A stretch of DNA of 64,000 bases from Idiomarina fontislapidosi. GTDB taxonomy: Bacteria > Pseudomonadota > Gammaproteobacteria > Enterobacterales > Alteromonadaceae. How positions within the stretch are numbered: the first letter of the stretch is position 1; every line of letters starts with the position of its first letter. The stretch covers positions 155,580 to 219,579 of the forward strand of contig NZ_QJST01000004.1 in NCBI RefSeq assembly GCF_003226255.1. The letters run 5' to 3'. The position numbers and the translations under genes were made by a program. Shown here piece by piece: positions 8,996-19,610 of this stretch. A model generated the notes under the pieces. That model was not told the origin of the DNA. It saw only the letters and a list, made by a program, of their open reading frames with translations, and ran no database searches.

Positions 8996-10342
8996 CTACT
9001 GCCCTGCAATCCGCATTTCTTCGAGTAAAACCGAGCCAGTATGTAACGCGTGACGTTGGTCGACATCGTTACCAATAGCGACGATGTTCGCCAGCATATC
9101 TTTTAGGTTACCGGCAATGGTCACCTCCTCAACGGGATACTGAATCTCGCCATGCTCAACCCAGAAGCCGGCGGCACCGCGTGAGTAGTCACCATTGACA
9201 AGGTTAACACCCTGCCCCATCAGCTCAGTAACTAATAACCCTGTGCCCATTTGCTTGCACAAATCCGCTAGGCTCTTATCACCATGGGTAAGACGCCAGT
9301 TATGGATTCCTCCAGCATGACCGGTTGGCTGCATATCCATTTTACGCGCCGCATAACTGGTCAGCAGATAAGTCTGTAACTCACCCGCTTGTACGATATC
9401 GCGATCAACGGTAGCTAACCCTTCATGGTCAAACGGACTACTCGCCAGGCCACCCACAATATGCGGACATTCCTTAATGTTAAGCCACGAAGGCAATACC
9501 TGCTGTCCGAGTGCATCAAGTAAGAAGCTGGACTTACGATAGAGGTTTCCACCACTGATCGCGCTCACGAAGTGGCCGAATAAACTACCTGCAACGTCGG
9601 CGCGAAAAATTACCGGCACTTTAGCGGTATCGATCTTACGCCCCCCTAAACGGGATAACGTTTCTTGGGCAGCTTCCTCAGCCACTTTTTCTGGCGCGGC
9701 TAAGTCTTGTGTGCGGCGTGCAACCGAATAGCTCATATCACGCTGCATGCGCTCACCCTCTTTAGCAATCAGCACACAACTGAGGTTGTGGCGTGACTGG
9801 AGGTAGCCGCCTAAGAAGCCATGACTGTTGCCGTATACGCGAAACCCCGTATGTGAGCCGTAATGCGCACCATCCGAGTTGATAATGCGTTTGTCTAAGT
9901 CCAAGCCATGGCGTTCACACGCCAAGGCTTGCTCAATCGCGTACTCCGCGCTTTGGTCGCCCGGGTGGCACAAATCCAGCTCAGGGTAGTCTTTAGTCAT
10001 GAGCTCTTTGGGCGCTAATCCGTTAAACGGATCGGCGGATGTATAACGGGCAATTTCAGCTGCTTTTTTAACCGCCGCAGCGATCGCCTCGCGTGAGAGA
10101 TCCGTCGTCGATGCAGAGCCTTTTTGATGATCGCGGTATACACTAATACCTAACGCACCATCTTGATTAAACTCAACGGTCTCGACCTCGCCCATACGAG
10201 TGCCGACTGAAATACCGGCGCTTTTGCTTATTGAGCACTCGGCTGCCGAAGTCCCCTCTTTAGCCGCTAACTCCAAAGCATATTGGACCGCTAATTCAAC
10301 ATCATCAAGTTGTTGTTGTAACTCGCTAAGTTGAGGTTTCAA
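8996..10342 (-). CDS. pmbA: TldE/PmbA metalloprotease subunit
   Basis: The partner of TldD in the heterodimeric TldD/E protease that processes modified peptides (for example microcin B17) and degrades unfolded peptides. PmbA lacks the zinc motif of TldD, as expected. The length of 448 is typical. The start is an unusual TTG (10340-10342), chosen because a strong GAGGAG lies 6 bases upstream and no in-frame ATG or GTG with a site exists; the protein then begins MKPQLSELQQ. It is divergent from yjgA. Confidence 0.93.
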   Translation of the reverse strand: MKPQLSELQQQLDDVELAVQYALELAAKEGTSAAECSISKSAGISVGTRMGEVETVEFNQDGALGISVYRDHQKGSASTTDLSREAIAAAVKKAAEIARYTSADPFNGLAPKELMTKDYPELDLCHPGDQSAEYAIEQALACERHGLDLDKRIINSDGAHYGSHTGFRVYGNSHGFLGGYLQSRHNLSCVLIAKEGERMQRDMSYSVARRTQDLAAPEKVAEEAAQETLSRLGGRKIDTAKVPVIFRADVAGSLFGHFVSAISGGNLYRKSSFLLDALGQQVLPSWLNIKECPHIVGGLASSPFDHEGLATVDRDIVQAGELQTYLLTSYAARKMDMQPTGHAGGIHNWRLTHGDKSLADLCKQMGTGLLVTELMGQGVNLVNGDYSRGAAGFWVEHGEIQYPVEEVTIAGNLKDMLANIVAIGNDVDQRHALHTGSVLLEEMRIAGQ

Positions 10343-10426
10343 TGTACACTCCTCTAAATGATTAACGCGTCTTGCGTAAAACTGGTAAACTGCTCGCTAT
10401 TATTAGCAAATAAAATTGAATGGATT

Positions 10427-10960
10427 ATGGCTCGTAAACCTACCCACTCGACATCTCCCGATGAGATCGAATTTGAAGATGCCCCCAGCAAAAGTGAACG
10501 CAAACGCCAAGTTGAAGCCCTACAAAAATTGGGCACTGAGCTCGTTGACTTAACAGACACACAACTCAATAGCATTCCAATGGACGATGAGTTGCGTGAT
10601 GCCGTCTTACTCGCTCGTAAAATTAAAAACAAGCATGAAGGCTACCGCCGTCAGCTACAGTTCATTGGTAAATTAATGCGTCAACGCGATGTAGCGCCTA
10701 TCGAACAGGCCATGGAACGCCTTAACTCGTTTCATCAACAAACCGTGAATAAATTTCATGCTGTAGAGCAACAACGCGACCTATTGCTCTCGGGTAGCGA
10801 AGAGGCTCTAACAGACTTTTTTAATCGTTACCCTGACGCCGATATTCAACGGGTTCGTCAGTGGCTTAGACAAGCATCCAAGCAAGCGGAAGAAAATAAG
10901 CCGCCAACCGCCGCACGTCAGTTGTTTGTTTATTTACGTGGATTAATGACTGAGGCTTGA
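10427..10960 (+). CDS. yjgA: Ribosome-associated protein YjgA (DarP)
   Basis: A DUF615 protein that associates with late 50S assembly intermediates. The 177-residue product from the ATG at 10427 (MARKPTHSTSP) matches the usual length and start; the frame is open 23 codons further upstream to 10358, but that extension would overlap the pmbA promoter region and is not family-like. The protein is highly charged and helical with no membrane segment. The stop lies inside a palindrome shared with the tldD end. It is placed between the two subunits of the TldD/E protease, a common arrangement. Confidence 0.9.
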   Translation: MARKPTHSTSPDEIEFEDAPSKSERKRQVEALQKLGTELVDLTDTQLNSIPMDDELRDAVLLARKIKNKHEGYRRQLQFIGKLMRQRDVAPIEQAMERLNSFHQQTVNKFHAVEQQRDLLLSGSEEALTDFFNRYPDADIQRVRQWLRQASKQAEENKPPTAARQLFVYLRGLMTEA

Positions 10961-10969
10961 GCCTCAGTC
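10948..10969. terminator. Convergent hairpin shared by the yjgA and tldD ends
   Basis: GACTGAGGCT-TG-AGCCTCAGTC is a perfect 10-bp stem. It contains the yjgA TGA stop (10958-10960) and reaches into the last codons of tldD (stop at 10964-10966). It lacks a clear U-run. The position between converging genes suggests a bidirectional terminator. Confidence 0.6.
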
Positions 10970-12400
10970 TGTCCCACCGACTGTCATCGCATCCAGTTTA
11001 AGCGTTGGCTGTCCTACGCCAACCGGTACGCTCTGACCATCCTTACCGCACACGCCCACACCCTGATCAAGGGCTAAATCATTACCAACCATTGAGACTT
11101 TGCTCATGGCTTCTGGCCCATTTCCAATTAAGGTTGCGCCTTTTATTGGTTGCGTGATTTTGCCATCTTCAATGAGATAGGCCTCGGACGCCGAAAATAC
11201 GAACTGACCTGAGGTAATATCCACCTGTCCACCGGCAAAGTGCGGCGCATAGATTCCCCGTTTTACCGAGGCGATAATCTCGTCGGGTTGATGTTCACCC
11301 GCCAACATGTATGTATTCGTCATACGCGGCATCGGCAAATGCGCATAGCTCTCACGGCGCCCATTACCTGTCACCCCATGACCCATCAAGCGCGCATTCA
11401 TTTTATCTTGCATGTAGCCTTTAAGAATGCCGTTCTCAATCAATACGTTGCGACCGGCCGGGGTACCCTCGTCATCGATACTCAAAGAGCCACGACGGTC
11501 TGCTAACGTTCCGTCATCGACGATGGTACAAAGCTCTGACGCAACCTTCTCACCGATTTTGCCCGCATAAGCTGACGAGCCTTTTCGGTTAAAGTCGCCC
11601 TCAAGACCATGACCCACGGCTTCGTGCAACAATACACCCGGCCAACCGGCACCCAACACGACGGGCATAGTGCCTGCCGGTGCGGCGATTGCTTCAAGGT
11701 TTACCAAGGCCTGTCGTACCGCCTCTTCAGCAAAGCCCTGCCAGCGAGGTTTACCCTCTTCATCTTTAAAGAAATACTCATAGCTTACCCGTGCACCACC
11801 GCCTGCCGAGCCTCGCTCACGTCGCCCATCTTGCTCGACGATGACCGAGCAATTCAATCGGACTAGCGGGCGGTGGTCTTCGGCCAATGTGCCATCAGTT
11901 GCTGCGACCAGTACATCGTCATAGCTTCCAGACAAACTCACGACCACCTGAGATACGCGACTATCTTGTGCACGAGCGTGCGCATCGACCTGCTTTAACA
12001 AGGCGATTTTTTCGGCTTCTTCAAGTGACTGCAATGGGTTTTTTGCTGCATATTGTGCGGGAACCGATTGCTTACTCCAGGCTTTAACCTGCTTACTCTG
12101 ACCTTGACGAACGATGCCGCGTGCTGCATTACAGGTTTGTGTTAGCGCATGTTGGGTAATTTCATCGGCGTAAGCGAAACCTGTTTTTTCACCTTGGATC
12201 GCGCGCACGCCCATACCGGTTTCGTTATGGTACGCACCGTCTTTAATAATGCCGTCTTCGAGAACCCACGACTCGTTGACACTGCCTTGAAAATAAATAT
12301 CAGCAAAATCGATATCGCCGTTGTACAGCGTGCCGAGTGCACGTGCAAGATCCGACTCAGTTACAGGTAGTTCATTAATCCAACTCAATTTATCGCTCAT
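10964..12400 (-). CDS. tldD: TldD metalloprotease subunit
   Basis: The catalytic partner of PmbA/TldE. The zinc motif HEAVGH is at 259-264 within [14 protein letters not shown], matching the HExxxH motif of the family. The length of 478 is normal. The ATG overlaps the stop of the upstream nitrilase gene by 4 bases (ATGA), so the two are co-translated. It is the end of a long minus-strand chain that starts near mreB. Confidence 0.95.
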   Translation of the reverse strand: MSDKLSWINELPVTESDLARALGTLYNGDIDFADIYFQGSVNESWVLEDGIIKDGAYHNETGMGVRAIQGEKTGFAYADEITQHALTQTCNAARGIVRQGQSKQVKAWSKQSVPAQYAAKNPLQSLEEAEKIALLKQVDAHARAQDSRVSQVVVSLSGSYDDVLVAATDGTLAEDHRPLVRLNCSVIVEQDGRRERGSAGGGARVSYEYFFKDEEGKPRWQGFAEEAVRQALVNLEAIAAPAGTMPVVLGAGWPGVLLHEAVGHGLEGDFNRKGSSAYAGKIGEKVASELCTIVDDGTLADRRGSLSIDDEGTPAGRNVLIENGILKGYMQDKMNARLMGHGVTGNGRRESYAHLPMPRMTNTYMLAGEHQPDEIIASVKRGIYAPHFAGGQVDITSGQFVFSASEAYLIEDGKITQPIKGATLIGNGPEAMSKVSMVGNDLALDQGVGVCGKDGQSVPVGVGQPTLKLDAMTVGGTD

Positions 12401-13236
12401 ACATCCTCATTTACATTAGCACTCACCGTCAGGCGAGTTTGCTCCGCGACGGGCATTTGTGCGCGAATATGCGCTAATTTTTCTTTATCAAAATAAGCAC
12501 TGACAATGCCTTCGCCATCGGCTTGTTCGGCTACCACTTCACCCCACGGGTCAACGATCATTGAATGACCATAGGTTCGACGTCCGTTAGCAGCTTCACC
12601 ATACTGGTTCGGTGCAAGCATATACACTTGCTGCTCGATCGCACGCGCGCGTACCAGGGGATGCCAGTGAGCAGCGCCGGTTACCTCGGTAAATGCCGAG
12701 GGCAACAAAATAATGTCCGCTCCCTTAGCGCGTAGCGCCTTAAATAACTCCGGGAAGCGTAAATCATAACACACCGCCATGCCGACCACAGCGAAGCCCA
12801 GATCGATAGTAACAATCGAGCCCCCCGGACGTGTCCACTTCGACTCTCGGTATTGGCGCGTGTTGTCGGGAACATCGACATCAAATAAGTGTATTTTATC
12901 GTAGCGTGCTAGACATTGACCATCAGGCCCATAGCACAAGCTCGCCGCTGCAAAACGCTCACCCGCCTGCAGTGGAATCGTGCCACCTACGAGATATACT
13001 TGGTGTTGTTTAGCGAGCTCTGATAAACGCTGTTGTACAGGCCCTTCGCCCATTGGCTCAGCCATTTCGAGTTGCGCTTTATCGCCCGCGCCAAAGCAGC
13101 TAAACGCTTCAGGTACAACGACCAGTTGCGGACGCTGTTCGGGTAACTGTTTAAGCAAACGCTCGAGTAGTGCTAGGTTTTCAGTGGGCGTTTTAAAACT
13201 ACTGAGTTGAACTGCGCTGAGTAGAGGTTGCGTCAC
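12397..13236 (-). CDS. Carbon-nitrogen hydrolase (nitrilase/omega-amidase family)
   Basis: Hydrolyses non-peptide carbon-nitrogen bonds; members of this branch include metabolite-repair amidases, but the substrate here is not known. The Glu-Lys-Cys triad is visible: Glu in [10 protein letters not shown], Lys in [12 protein letters not shown] and Cys in [12 protein letters not shown]. The start is placed at GTG 13236 because GGAGG lies just upstream, giving 279 residues and a protein beginning [11 protein letters not shown]. The open frame runs 24 codons further to 13308, but that part overlaps the yhdP end and is basic and unlike the family. The start overlaps yhdP by 38 bases. Confidence 0.9.
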   Translation of the reverse strand: MTQPLLSAVQLSSFKTPTENLALLERLLKQLPEQRPQLVVVPEAFSCFGAGDKAQLEMAEPMGEGPVQQRLSELAKQHQVYLVGGTIPLQAGERFAAASLCYGPDGQCLARYDKIHLFDVDVPDNTRQYRESKWTRPGGSIVTIDLGFAVVGMAVCYDLRFPELFKALRAKGADIILLPSAFTEVTGAAHWHPLVRARAIEQQVYMLAPNQYGEAANGRRTYGHSMIVDPWGEVVAEQADGEGIVSAYFDKEKLAHIRAQMPVAEQTRLTVSANVNEDV

Positions 13237-16200
13237 TGTTCGCCTCCTTATCTTTTTCCAGCTCTGGAATATCAACGGGACGGCTGTCGCGCTCGACTTC
13301 TTCGACAACAGGATTATCTATCGTACCAGTGACACGGTAGCGCAACAATGAAATGACTTTGGCGTCTTGTAATACTTTGTCAATTAGAAGCGCTGCAAGC
13401 CCACTAGGCGGGTTAACCATCCATGCCAATATTACCGGTAGGCTCGAGGTCACTTTCGGTGCGTATGTGAGTTCATAGTCCAACGACTGCGTTTCTAGAT
13501 CCGTTGTGCCTCGGATTGCCATATCGCCCGCCGAACCAAATAGCTGGGTATCGTTTGTCGTCAGCACGCCTTGGGCAATTTGCACACTGCCATTGAGGTC
13601 GGTGTAGAACATCCCTTGCGAAAAGACATCACGAAAGTCTAACGTCAGTTTGCGCAGGATCCCATCTAAACTGAGCAAAGAAAATATACGTGCCCCACCA
13701 TCACTGACCTCGGCTAAATAACCTTGGCCAAAGTCCCACTGCAAGGCGCCTGACAACGTATCAAAATCGACACGGTGGGGATGGTCATTCCAACGCACAC
13801 CAAAGGCAATCGTGGCCGAACTGTCGCGGATCGCTGTTTCCATACCATACTCACGCAGCAGCTCACCAATATCACTGGTGGCGAGTTCGCCACTCAGTTG
13901 AGTAAAAGGTTGACCGTCACTAACCATCCAAAAGCCCGACGCATCGACCTGTTCGGTTTCGTTAGCCACTTTTAACTGATTCACCGCGATACCACCGTCA
14001 ATTGGCACTAATTTAGCGCTAACACGACCCAAATGATGATTATCGAGTCGGCAAACGTTACAGGTAATATCGAGCGGCGGTACACGACTCACCCAGTCGT
14101 AATCTGTTTCTTTTATATCGCTTGTCGTCTCTTGCTGAAGGTTATCGGTATTCAGCTGTGCGAAATCAGCGCTGACTTTTATAGGCTCGGCAAGAAAGTC
14201 TTCAGGTAACTCGGCCCGCACCGACAGTTGGTCCGCTAACACGCGCGCCTGCCATACTTGCTGCTCTGGAAAAATATCGATATCCGCATTACTGAAACTT
14301 TGCTGTCCCCACGACAGTTGATCGGTTTTAATACGAATGGAGTCTGGTAAGTACCATGCGCTTAACGATTGGTCGCCTTCACTATCGTCGCGCCCCTCAT
14401 CAGCAAAGGAGTCACTAATAAAGTACAACAAATCGTACCATTGCCCGATTGCCAGCTCAGGTAAATAGGCGCGAATATCAAATGTCGCTTGAGTATTCAT
14501 CTCAGGCAACGCGTCCGGCTCGCCGATTGCGAGGCTGGCATACTGCCACTGTGGGACGCCCGGTTGCCATGCGCTGCGCCAACGTAAACGTTCACCTGAG
14601 CGGACATCCAAGGAAAGATCACTGCCGTTCCCTTTTAGGCTGACATCCAATTGCCAGTTTTCGCCGAACTCCTTGTTCAACGGCTGCGGCAAGCGTGATT
14701 CCAAACCAGTAAGGTCCAACTGAGCGTCAGCTGTGACTTTCACTTGCTCAGCAATATTGAGATCGATATCGACGATACCATTCACGGCGCCGTAGAAATA
14801 GCGTGACCAGCCTTGCTTCGGCAAGGCCTTGAACAACGGCTCTAACTGCCAATCTAACTCATTTTCTATGGTGAGCTGATACCCGTCATCTTGAGGTGTA
14901 CCCACGACTTTGCTGGCGAACGGACGACCAAACCAGGCAAGCACTAAATCGTTAGTGGTGACCTGTTGATCATCGATAAGCAACTGGCCTGAGCGGACGT
15001 CAAACCATTGGTCAATGGCATCAATATATATGCGGTTATTCGATAAGTCCGCCTGTACATCAACGCCAACTTCACGCGAACCATCAAATGGGATATCTAA
15101 ATTAAATGCACCACTGATGCGATTCTCTGGCATGACCTGATTGAACACTTCAGCCACCGACGTCAGCGGTGATTGCTGAAATACCGACCTCACCGACTGT
15201 GCCGGCCCCGCCACCTGTGACATCACCTGTAAACCACGCCCGGCGTCGAGTAAATCAGGTATCCGCGCCTCTACTTGCTCAATGGTGACGCCGTTAATCC
15301 GACCTTGCGTAGCAAACATCGACAGCCCGTGTTGATAAAAGTCTAATGTCAGCGGCAGCTCTTGGATAGCAGGCCAATTCGATTGAAATTTATAGGTCAG
15401 CGTGTCGAACTCCACACCCGCACTAAATACGCCCTGATCGAATGTACTGGGTAGCGTCAGCTCCTGGCCTCGCCAAGCTAAGGTCAAATGTTTCACTGTC
15501 CCGCCACTCAAGGCATTAGACAAGTAACGCTTTAAATCTTTACCCATCGCATCAGGTAAAGCGGCTCTCAGAGACTCGACAGCGAAGGGTTGCAGACTGG
15601 TCACAGCGAGCTCAAACGTCGGTTCAGCTGTCGTTTCTGAACGCCACACACCGCGGCCATTCAGTTGAATATCGTTCAACGATACATGGCTGTCGTGCCA
15701 ACGCACCTGCACGCCGTTCTTGGCTGTCTTTATCTCGCCTTGTAGCTGAAGGTCCTGCATTTGCCAAGCACGCTGCTCCGACAGACGGTCACTGGTTACG
15801 GTCAACTGCGGTGCTTGTATCGTCCACAGCGCGTGATCGACATTGCCTTCTAGCGAAATAGCAAGTGGTGAAAAGGCGGGTATTTTGTCATCGCCCGAAG
15901 CACTGACATTCAATAACTCAGCCCGCCAATGCCATGGATAGGGTTCGCTGTCTTGCAGATATACATTGGCATCAGCACTGAGCGCGGCCGACTGTAACTG
16001 TTGATAGAGCGCTCCCTTGTCATTTAACAACTGTAGCACCGGTATCAGCTTGCTAATCGGCACACCTTCTACACTGGCACGCAAGGTATCCGCTACATTT
16101 TGCACCCGCATAGCGGGCCATTCGAGGGTATTGTTATCCACTTCGACGGTCATCGGCGCGCTATTCACCAACCAGCCTTGCCCTTGTCGCGTCATTTGCA

Positions 16201-17071
16201 CTTCGCCCGATGGAATGTGCAGATCGACCACGCGGTTGTCGCGTTGCATGGTGAGACGGTTATCCAAAATGCGCATCAAGGCCTCAGAAATTTGTCCCTG
16301 ATAGATATCCAACCACGCGGTAAAGTTCACGTTAGAATCCGTGATATCAACGCCAGGTATCTGCTTTTCAAGCCAAGGGCTGACATCGATACCCCGTGAG
16401 TCTAGGTAAAACTGACCGACCATGTCGCGCCAGCGTCGTCCCTCGAGCTGCAGAACAAAGTTGAGACGATTGGGAGTAAAGTTCTTCACTCTAAACTGAC
16501 CCACACCTTGGTGACTTCTGCCTCGATTACTCCAGGTCAGGCGCTCAATGTCGAAGGTTCGTGCGTTACCTTTTAGACTCGTTACTTGCAACGTACTTTG
16601 CTGAAAAGAAAAGCTTTCGAGTTGGCTCAGAAATAGCTGCTCTACTTGGTCGAATTCGACACTGCGGTTACCGTCTTGCCCCATACGTCGTAAATCGAGC
16701 CGAATGTCGGCTTGTTCTAAAATAAACTGCTGCAATACCCATTGTCGCTCGGTTATCGATTCCCAAAAATCAATAACCACCCATAAACGATCAACATCAA
16801 CGCTCAATGCGTCGGTCGCTTCATCACCGAGTTTAAAGTTTGACAACTCGATCGCGGGACCTTGTTGACGCCAAGACAGTGCCAACTGATTAATGTTCAC
16901 CTGCTGGCCTAAGCTCGCACTAACTTGGCGCTCCAGCGGATTGGTGAGATCGGGGAAGTACGGTAGACCATAGCGTAAAAGACTCAACAGTACGGCAGCC
17001 ATTACCAAAAGGATGGCCGATAACCAGATCAGCTTGTGGAAAGTCCAGCTTACCGCACGTTTTAGAGTCAC
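13199..17071 (-). CDS. yhdP: YhdP-family AsmA-like phospholipid transport protein
   Basis: A very large inner-membrane-anchored bridge-like protein (1290 residues) that, with TamB and YdbH, moves phospholipids across the periplasm to the outer membrane in E. coli. A single N-terminal membrane helix (about residues 15-35) is followed by repeating beta-strand units that form a long hydrophobic groove, with the AsmA/DUF3971 region at the C-terminal half. The GTG start at 17071 overlaps the rng stop by one base (TAGTG). The C-terminus (about 1245-1290) is charged and Ser/Thr-rich. Confidence 0.9.
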   Translation of the reverse strand: MTLKRAVSWTFHKLIWLSAILLVMAAVLLSLLRYGLPYFPDLTNPLERQVSASLGQQVNINQLALSWRQQGPAIELSNFKLGDEATDALSVDVDRLWVVIDFWESITERQWVLQQFILEQADIRLDLRRMGQDGNRSVEFDQVEQLFLSQLESFSFQQSTLQVTSLKGNARTFDIERLTWSNRGRSHQGVGQFRVKNFTPNRLNFVLQLEGRRWRDMVGQFYLDSRGIDVSPWLEKQIPGVDITDSNVNFTAWLDIYQGQISEALMRILDNRLTMQRDNRVVDLHIPSGEVQMTRQGQGWLVNSAPMTVEVDNNTLEWPAMRVQNVADTLRASVEGVPISKLIPVLQLLNDKGALYQQLQSAALSADANVYLQDSEPYPWHWRAELLNVSASGDDKIPAFSPLAISLEGNVDHALWTIQAPQLTVTSDRLSEQRAWQMQDLQLQGEIKTAKNGVQVRWHDSHVSLNDIQLNGRGVWRSETTAEPTFELAVTSLQPFAVESLRAALPDAMGKDLKRYLSNALSGGTVKHLTLAWRGQELTLPSTFDQGVFSAGVEFDTLTYKFQSNWPAIQELPLTLDFYQHGLSMFATQGRINGVTIEQVEARIPDLLDAGRGLQVMSQVAGPAQSVRSVFQQSPLTSVAEVFNQVMPENRISGAFNLDIPFDGSREVGVDVQADLSNNRIYIDAIDQWFDVRSGQLLIDDQQVTTNDLVLAWFGRPFASKVVGTPQDDGYQLTIENELDWQLEPLFKALPKQGWSRYFYGAVNGIVDIDLNIAEQVKVTADAQLDLTGLESRLPQPLNKEFGENWQLDVSLKGNGSDLSLDVRSGERLRWRSAWQPGVPQWQYASLAIGEPDALPEMNTQATFDIRAYLPELAIGQWYDLLYFISDSFADEGRDDSEGDQSLSAWYLPDSIRIKTDQLSWGQQSFSNADIDIFPEQQVWQARVLADQLSVRAELPEDFLAEPIKVSADFAQLNTDNLQQETTSDIKETDYDWVSRVPPLDITCNVCRLDNHHLGRVSAKLVPIDGGIAVNQLKVANETEQVDASGFWMVSDGQPFTQLSGELATSDIGELLREYGMETAIRDSSATIAFGVRWNDHPHRVDFDTLSGALQWDFGQGYLAEVSDGGARIFSLLSLDGILRKLTLDFRDVFSQGMFYTDLNGSVQIAQGVLTTNDTQLFGSAGDMAIRGTTDLETQSLDYELTYAPKVTSSLPVILAWMVNPPSGLAALLIDKVLQDAKVISLLRYRVTGTIDNPVVEEVERDSRPVDIPELEKDKEANSDATSTQRSSTQ

Positions 17072-18540
17072 TACATCATCACCACATCAAATTGCTCTTG
17101 GTTATAGAGCGGCTCGGTTTGTATTGTTATTTGACGCGAAACAAACAGCTCAAGTTCAGCCAGAGCATGAGATTCTTCGTTCAGCAGCGCTTCGCTGACA
17201 GGCGCCGAGGCATACACGACAAACTTATCAGCCTCATACGCCTTATGCACCCGCACGATCTCACGCATGATTTCGTAACACACTGTCTCGACAGTCTTCA
17301 TTGAGCCGCGCCCACGACACACTGGGCACTCACCACACAACACATGTTCAAGACTTTCACGCGTGCGTTTACGCGTCATTTCGACTAAACCTAAGGTAGT
17401 AAAGCCATTGATCGATGTTTTTGCCCGATCTTTGTTCAAGGCTTGCTCAAGACTATGTAAAACACGGCGTTTATGCTCTTCATCTTGCATGTCGATAAAA
17501 TCAATAATGATGATACCGCCCAAGTTACGCAAGCGCAGCTGTCGGGCGATCGCTTGGGTTGCCTCAATATTAGTATTAAATATTGTCTCTTCGAGGTTAC
17601 GGTGACCCACAAATGCACCCGTATTGATATCGATGGTGGTCATTGCTTCGGTTTGGTCAATAATCAACGAGCCACCCGACTTAAGATCGACACGTCGATC
17701 GAGCGCCCGCTGTATCTCGTTCTCGATATCAAATAAATCAAAAATCGGTCGGTCGCCGCGGTAGTACTCTAAAACTTGCGTAAGCTCTGGAATAAAGTCT
17801 TTGGTAAACAGCTTAAGCTGATCTAGGGTTGTGCGCGAGTCCACACGAATACGTTCGATCGCCTCGCCGACAAAGTCCCGCAATACGCGACAACAGAGGT
17901 TCAAATCTTCGTACAAAATACCGATTCGACGTTGCGACTTCTTGCGCTTTTTAATTTGTGACCACAGCCGTGTTAAGAACTCCGCGTCACTGGTCAATGC
18001 GCTTTCATCAACGCCTTCACCCGCAGTACGCACAATAAATTTGCCTTCATCATGGCTCAGCGACTCTGCGATGGCACGCAGGCGCTCTCGTTCATTCCCA
18101 TCATCAATACGTTGCGACACGCCGACGTGATTACTTTGTGGCATAAACACAAGATAGCGCGAAGGTAAGGTGATATCGGTTGTTAACCGGGCGCCCTTGG
18201 TCCCGAGTGGATCTTTAACCACCTGCACCATGATAGGCTGCCCTTGATGAACCAACTGCGTGATATTGAGTTGCGATTTCTCCTCGCGCTCGATGGTTTC
18301 ACCGCCATCGAGGGTCGTCACGATATCTGATGCATGCAGAAACGCCGCTTTATCCAAGCCGATATCGACAAAAGCGGCTTGCATACCAGGCAACACACGA
18401 GACACTTTACCCATGTAGATATTGCCGACGAGACCACGTTTGACCTGCCGTTCAATATGCACTTCTTGTAAAATACCGTTTTCAACCAACACCACACGAC
18501 TCTCGGTGGGCGTCACGTTCATCAATACTTCTACGCTCAT
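17071..18540 (-). CDS. rng: Ribonuclease G
   Basis: Endoribonuclease of the RNase E/G family that matures the 16S rRNA 5' end and cuts some mRNAs. An N-terminal S1 domain (about 35-120) is followed by the catalytic domain with the magnesium ligands Asp304 (TTIDINTGAFVG) and Asp347 (IIIIDFIDM), and the zinc-link CPVC at 405-408. At 489 residues it lacks the long C-terminal scaffold of RNase E. The start has AGGA seven bases upstream. maf is 4 bases upstream of it in the chain. Confidence 0.96.
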   Translation of the reverse strand: MSVEVLMNVTPTESRVVLVENGILQEVHIERQVKRGLVGNIYMGKVSRVLPGMQAAFVDIGLDKAAFLHASDIVTTLDGGETIEREEKSQLNITQLVHQGQPIMVQVVKDPLGTKGARLTTDITLPSRYLVFMPQSNHVGVSQRIDDGNERERLRAIAESLSHDEGKFIVRTAGEGVDESALTSDAEFLTRLWSQIKKRKKSQRRIGILYEDLNLCCRVLRDFVGEAIERIRVDSRTTLDQLKLFTKDFIPELTQVLEYYRGDRPIFDLFDIENEIQRALDRRVDLKSGGSLIIDQTEAMTTIDINTGAFVGHRNLEETIFNTNIEATQAIARQLRLRNLGGIIIIDFIDMQDEEHKRRVLHSLEQALNKDRAKTSINGFTTLGLVEMTRKRTRESLEHVLCGECPVCRGRGSMKTVETVCYEIMREIVRVHKAYEADKFVVYASAPVSEALLNEESHALAELELFVSRQITIQTEPLYNQEQFDVVMM

Positions 18541-18544
18541 GGTG

Positions 18545-19129
18545 TTATCCTAGTTTGGCTTCGACGGCTTGTAAAAGCTGGTCAGTTTCGTATAGCGGCA
18601 ACCCTACTACTGCCGTATAACTCCCGCTTATACGTTTCACCCAACGCGCTGCTCCACCTTGTATCGCATAACCTGCGGCTTTATCTTGAGGTTCGCCAGT
18701 TTGCCAATAAGCAGACGCTGCGGTTTCACTGATTTCACCCATTGTGACTTCGGTGACAACTTCCTCAACCGATACGATGTCAGTCGTTACTCCATCATAA
18801 TACATCACGCAAACCGCCGTGCGTACCTTGTGTTTACGCTGCGCTAAGGAGCGCAACATGGCAATGCCGTGCGGCTGATTACGTGGCTTTTCCATGACTT
18901 CACCATCACGGTCGATTAACGTATCAGAGCCAATGACAATACACGGCTGATCATGCAACTTAGCCGATGCAAGGGCTTTATCATACGCCAAGCGCTTGAC
19001 ATAATCGGACGCAGTTTCATTAATCGCCTGTTGCTCGGGAATATCACTGGCGAGACAGATAAACTCTGCGCGAATCTGGCTAAGTAGTTCACGTCGACGT
19101 GGTGAGCCCGAGGCAAGTACTAACTGCAT
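18545..19129 (-). CDS. maf: Maf-family nucleotide pyrophosphatase
   Basis: A house-cleaning nucleoside triphosphate pyrophosphatase; the family hydrolyses dTTP, UTP and modified nucleotides. Motifs: ASGSPRRREL at the N-terminus, the SDTLID active segment and the GYAIQGGAA turn. The ASGSPRRR arginines and the following residues fit the dTTP/UTP (YhdE) type, which is an inference. The length of 194 is normal. The start overlaps the mreD stop by one base (TAATG). Confidence 0.94.
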   Translation of the reverse strand: MQLVLASGSPRRRELLSQIRAEFICLASDIPEQQAINETASDYVKRLAYDKALASAKLHDQPCIVIGSDTLIDRDGEVMEKPRNQPHGIAMLRSLAQRKHKVRTAVCVMYYDGVTTDIVSVEEVVTEVTMGEISETAASAYWQTGEPQDKAAGYAIQGGAARWVKRISGSYTAVVGLPLYETDQLLQAVEAKLG

Positions 19130-19608
19130 TAGACGACTCCAAAACGTCTTCGGATTTTACGAAGTAACGGAAACAACCAAAACCAAAACAGCGCGGATGT
19201 GAGTGCGGGCCAGAAGTAGGTCGAGGTAAACTGCGCATCGTGAATAAACACGTTCGCTTGAAACACAATTAACCGTTTAATCAACACTAAAAATGCAATC
19301 AAGATGACTTGCTGGGGTAAGGAAAAGTTACGAATCCGCTGAAAGTGGCGCGCTGCAAAGTAGCTGACCACCACCATACCAAGTGCATGTACACCCAGTA
19401 CTGAACCCAGCAATATATCGGTCAAAACCCCAAGCACGAGCGCGGTACCAATACTGACTCGATGTGGTAATGCAATGATCCAGTACAGTAACACCAGCGT
19501 TACCCAGTCGGGTCGGTACACGTCAATACTGGCGGGCATCGGCATAACCATCAGTACCAAAGCCACCAAGTATGTGAGTATCAATGGGAGTAAGCCGTGC
19601 TTAAACAT
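19129..19608 (-). CDS. mreD: Rod-shape-determining protein MreD
   Basis: Inner-membrane protein of the elongasome (MreBCD, PBP2, RodA, RodZ). The 159-residue sequence holds five to six hydrophobic helices and no soluble domain, as typical for MreD. It lies three bases after mreC and overlaps maf by one base. Confidence 0.92.
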   Translation of the reverse strand: MFKHGLLPLILTYLVALVLMVMPMPASIDVYRPDWVTLVLLYWIIALPHRVSIGTALVLGVLTDILLGSVLGVHALGMVVVSYFAARHFQRIRNFSLPQQVILIAFLVLIKRLIVFQANVFIHDAQFTSTYFWPALTSALFWFWLFPLLRKIRRRFGVV

Positions 19609-19610
19609 GG

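Noticed and set aside
10358..10426. Upstream extension of yjgA
   Set aside because: The family start is MARKP at 10427; the extension covers the divergent promoter region of pmbA and yjgA.
13237..13308. Upstream extension of the nitrilase frame
   Set aside because: The extra 24 residues overlap the yhdP end, are basic and lack a ribosome-binding site; GTG 13236 has GGAGG in the right place.
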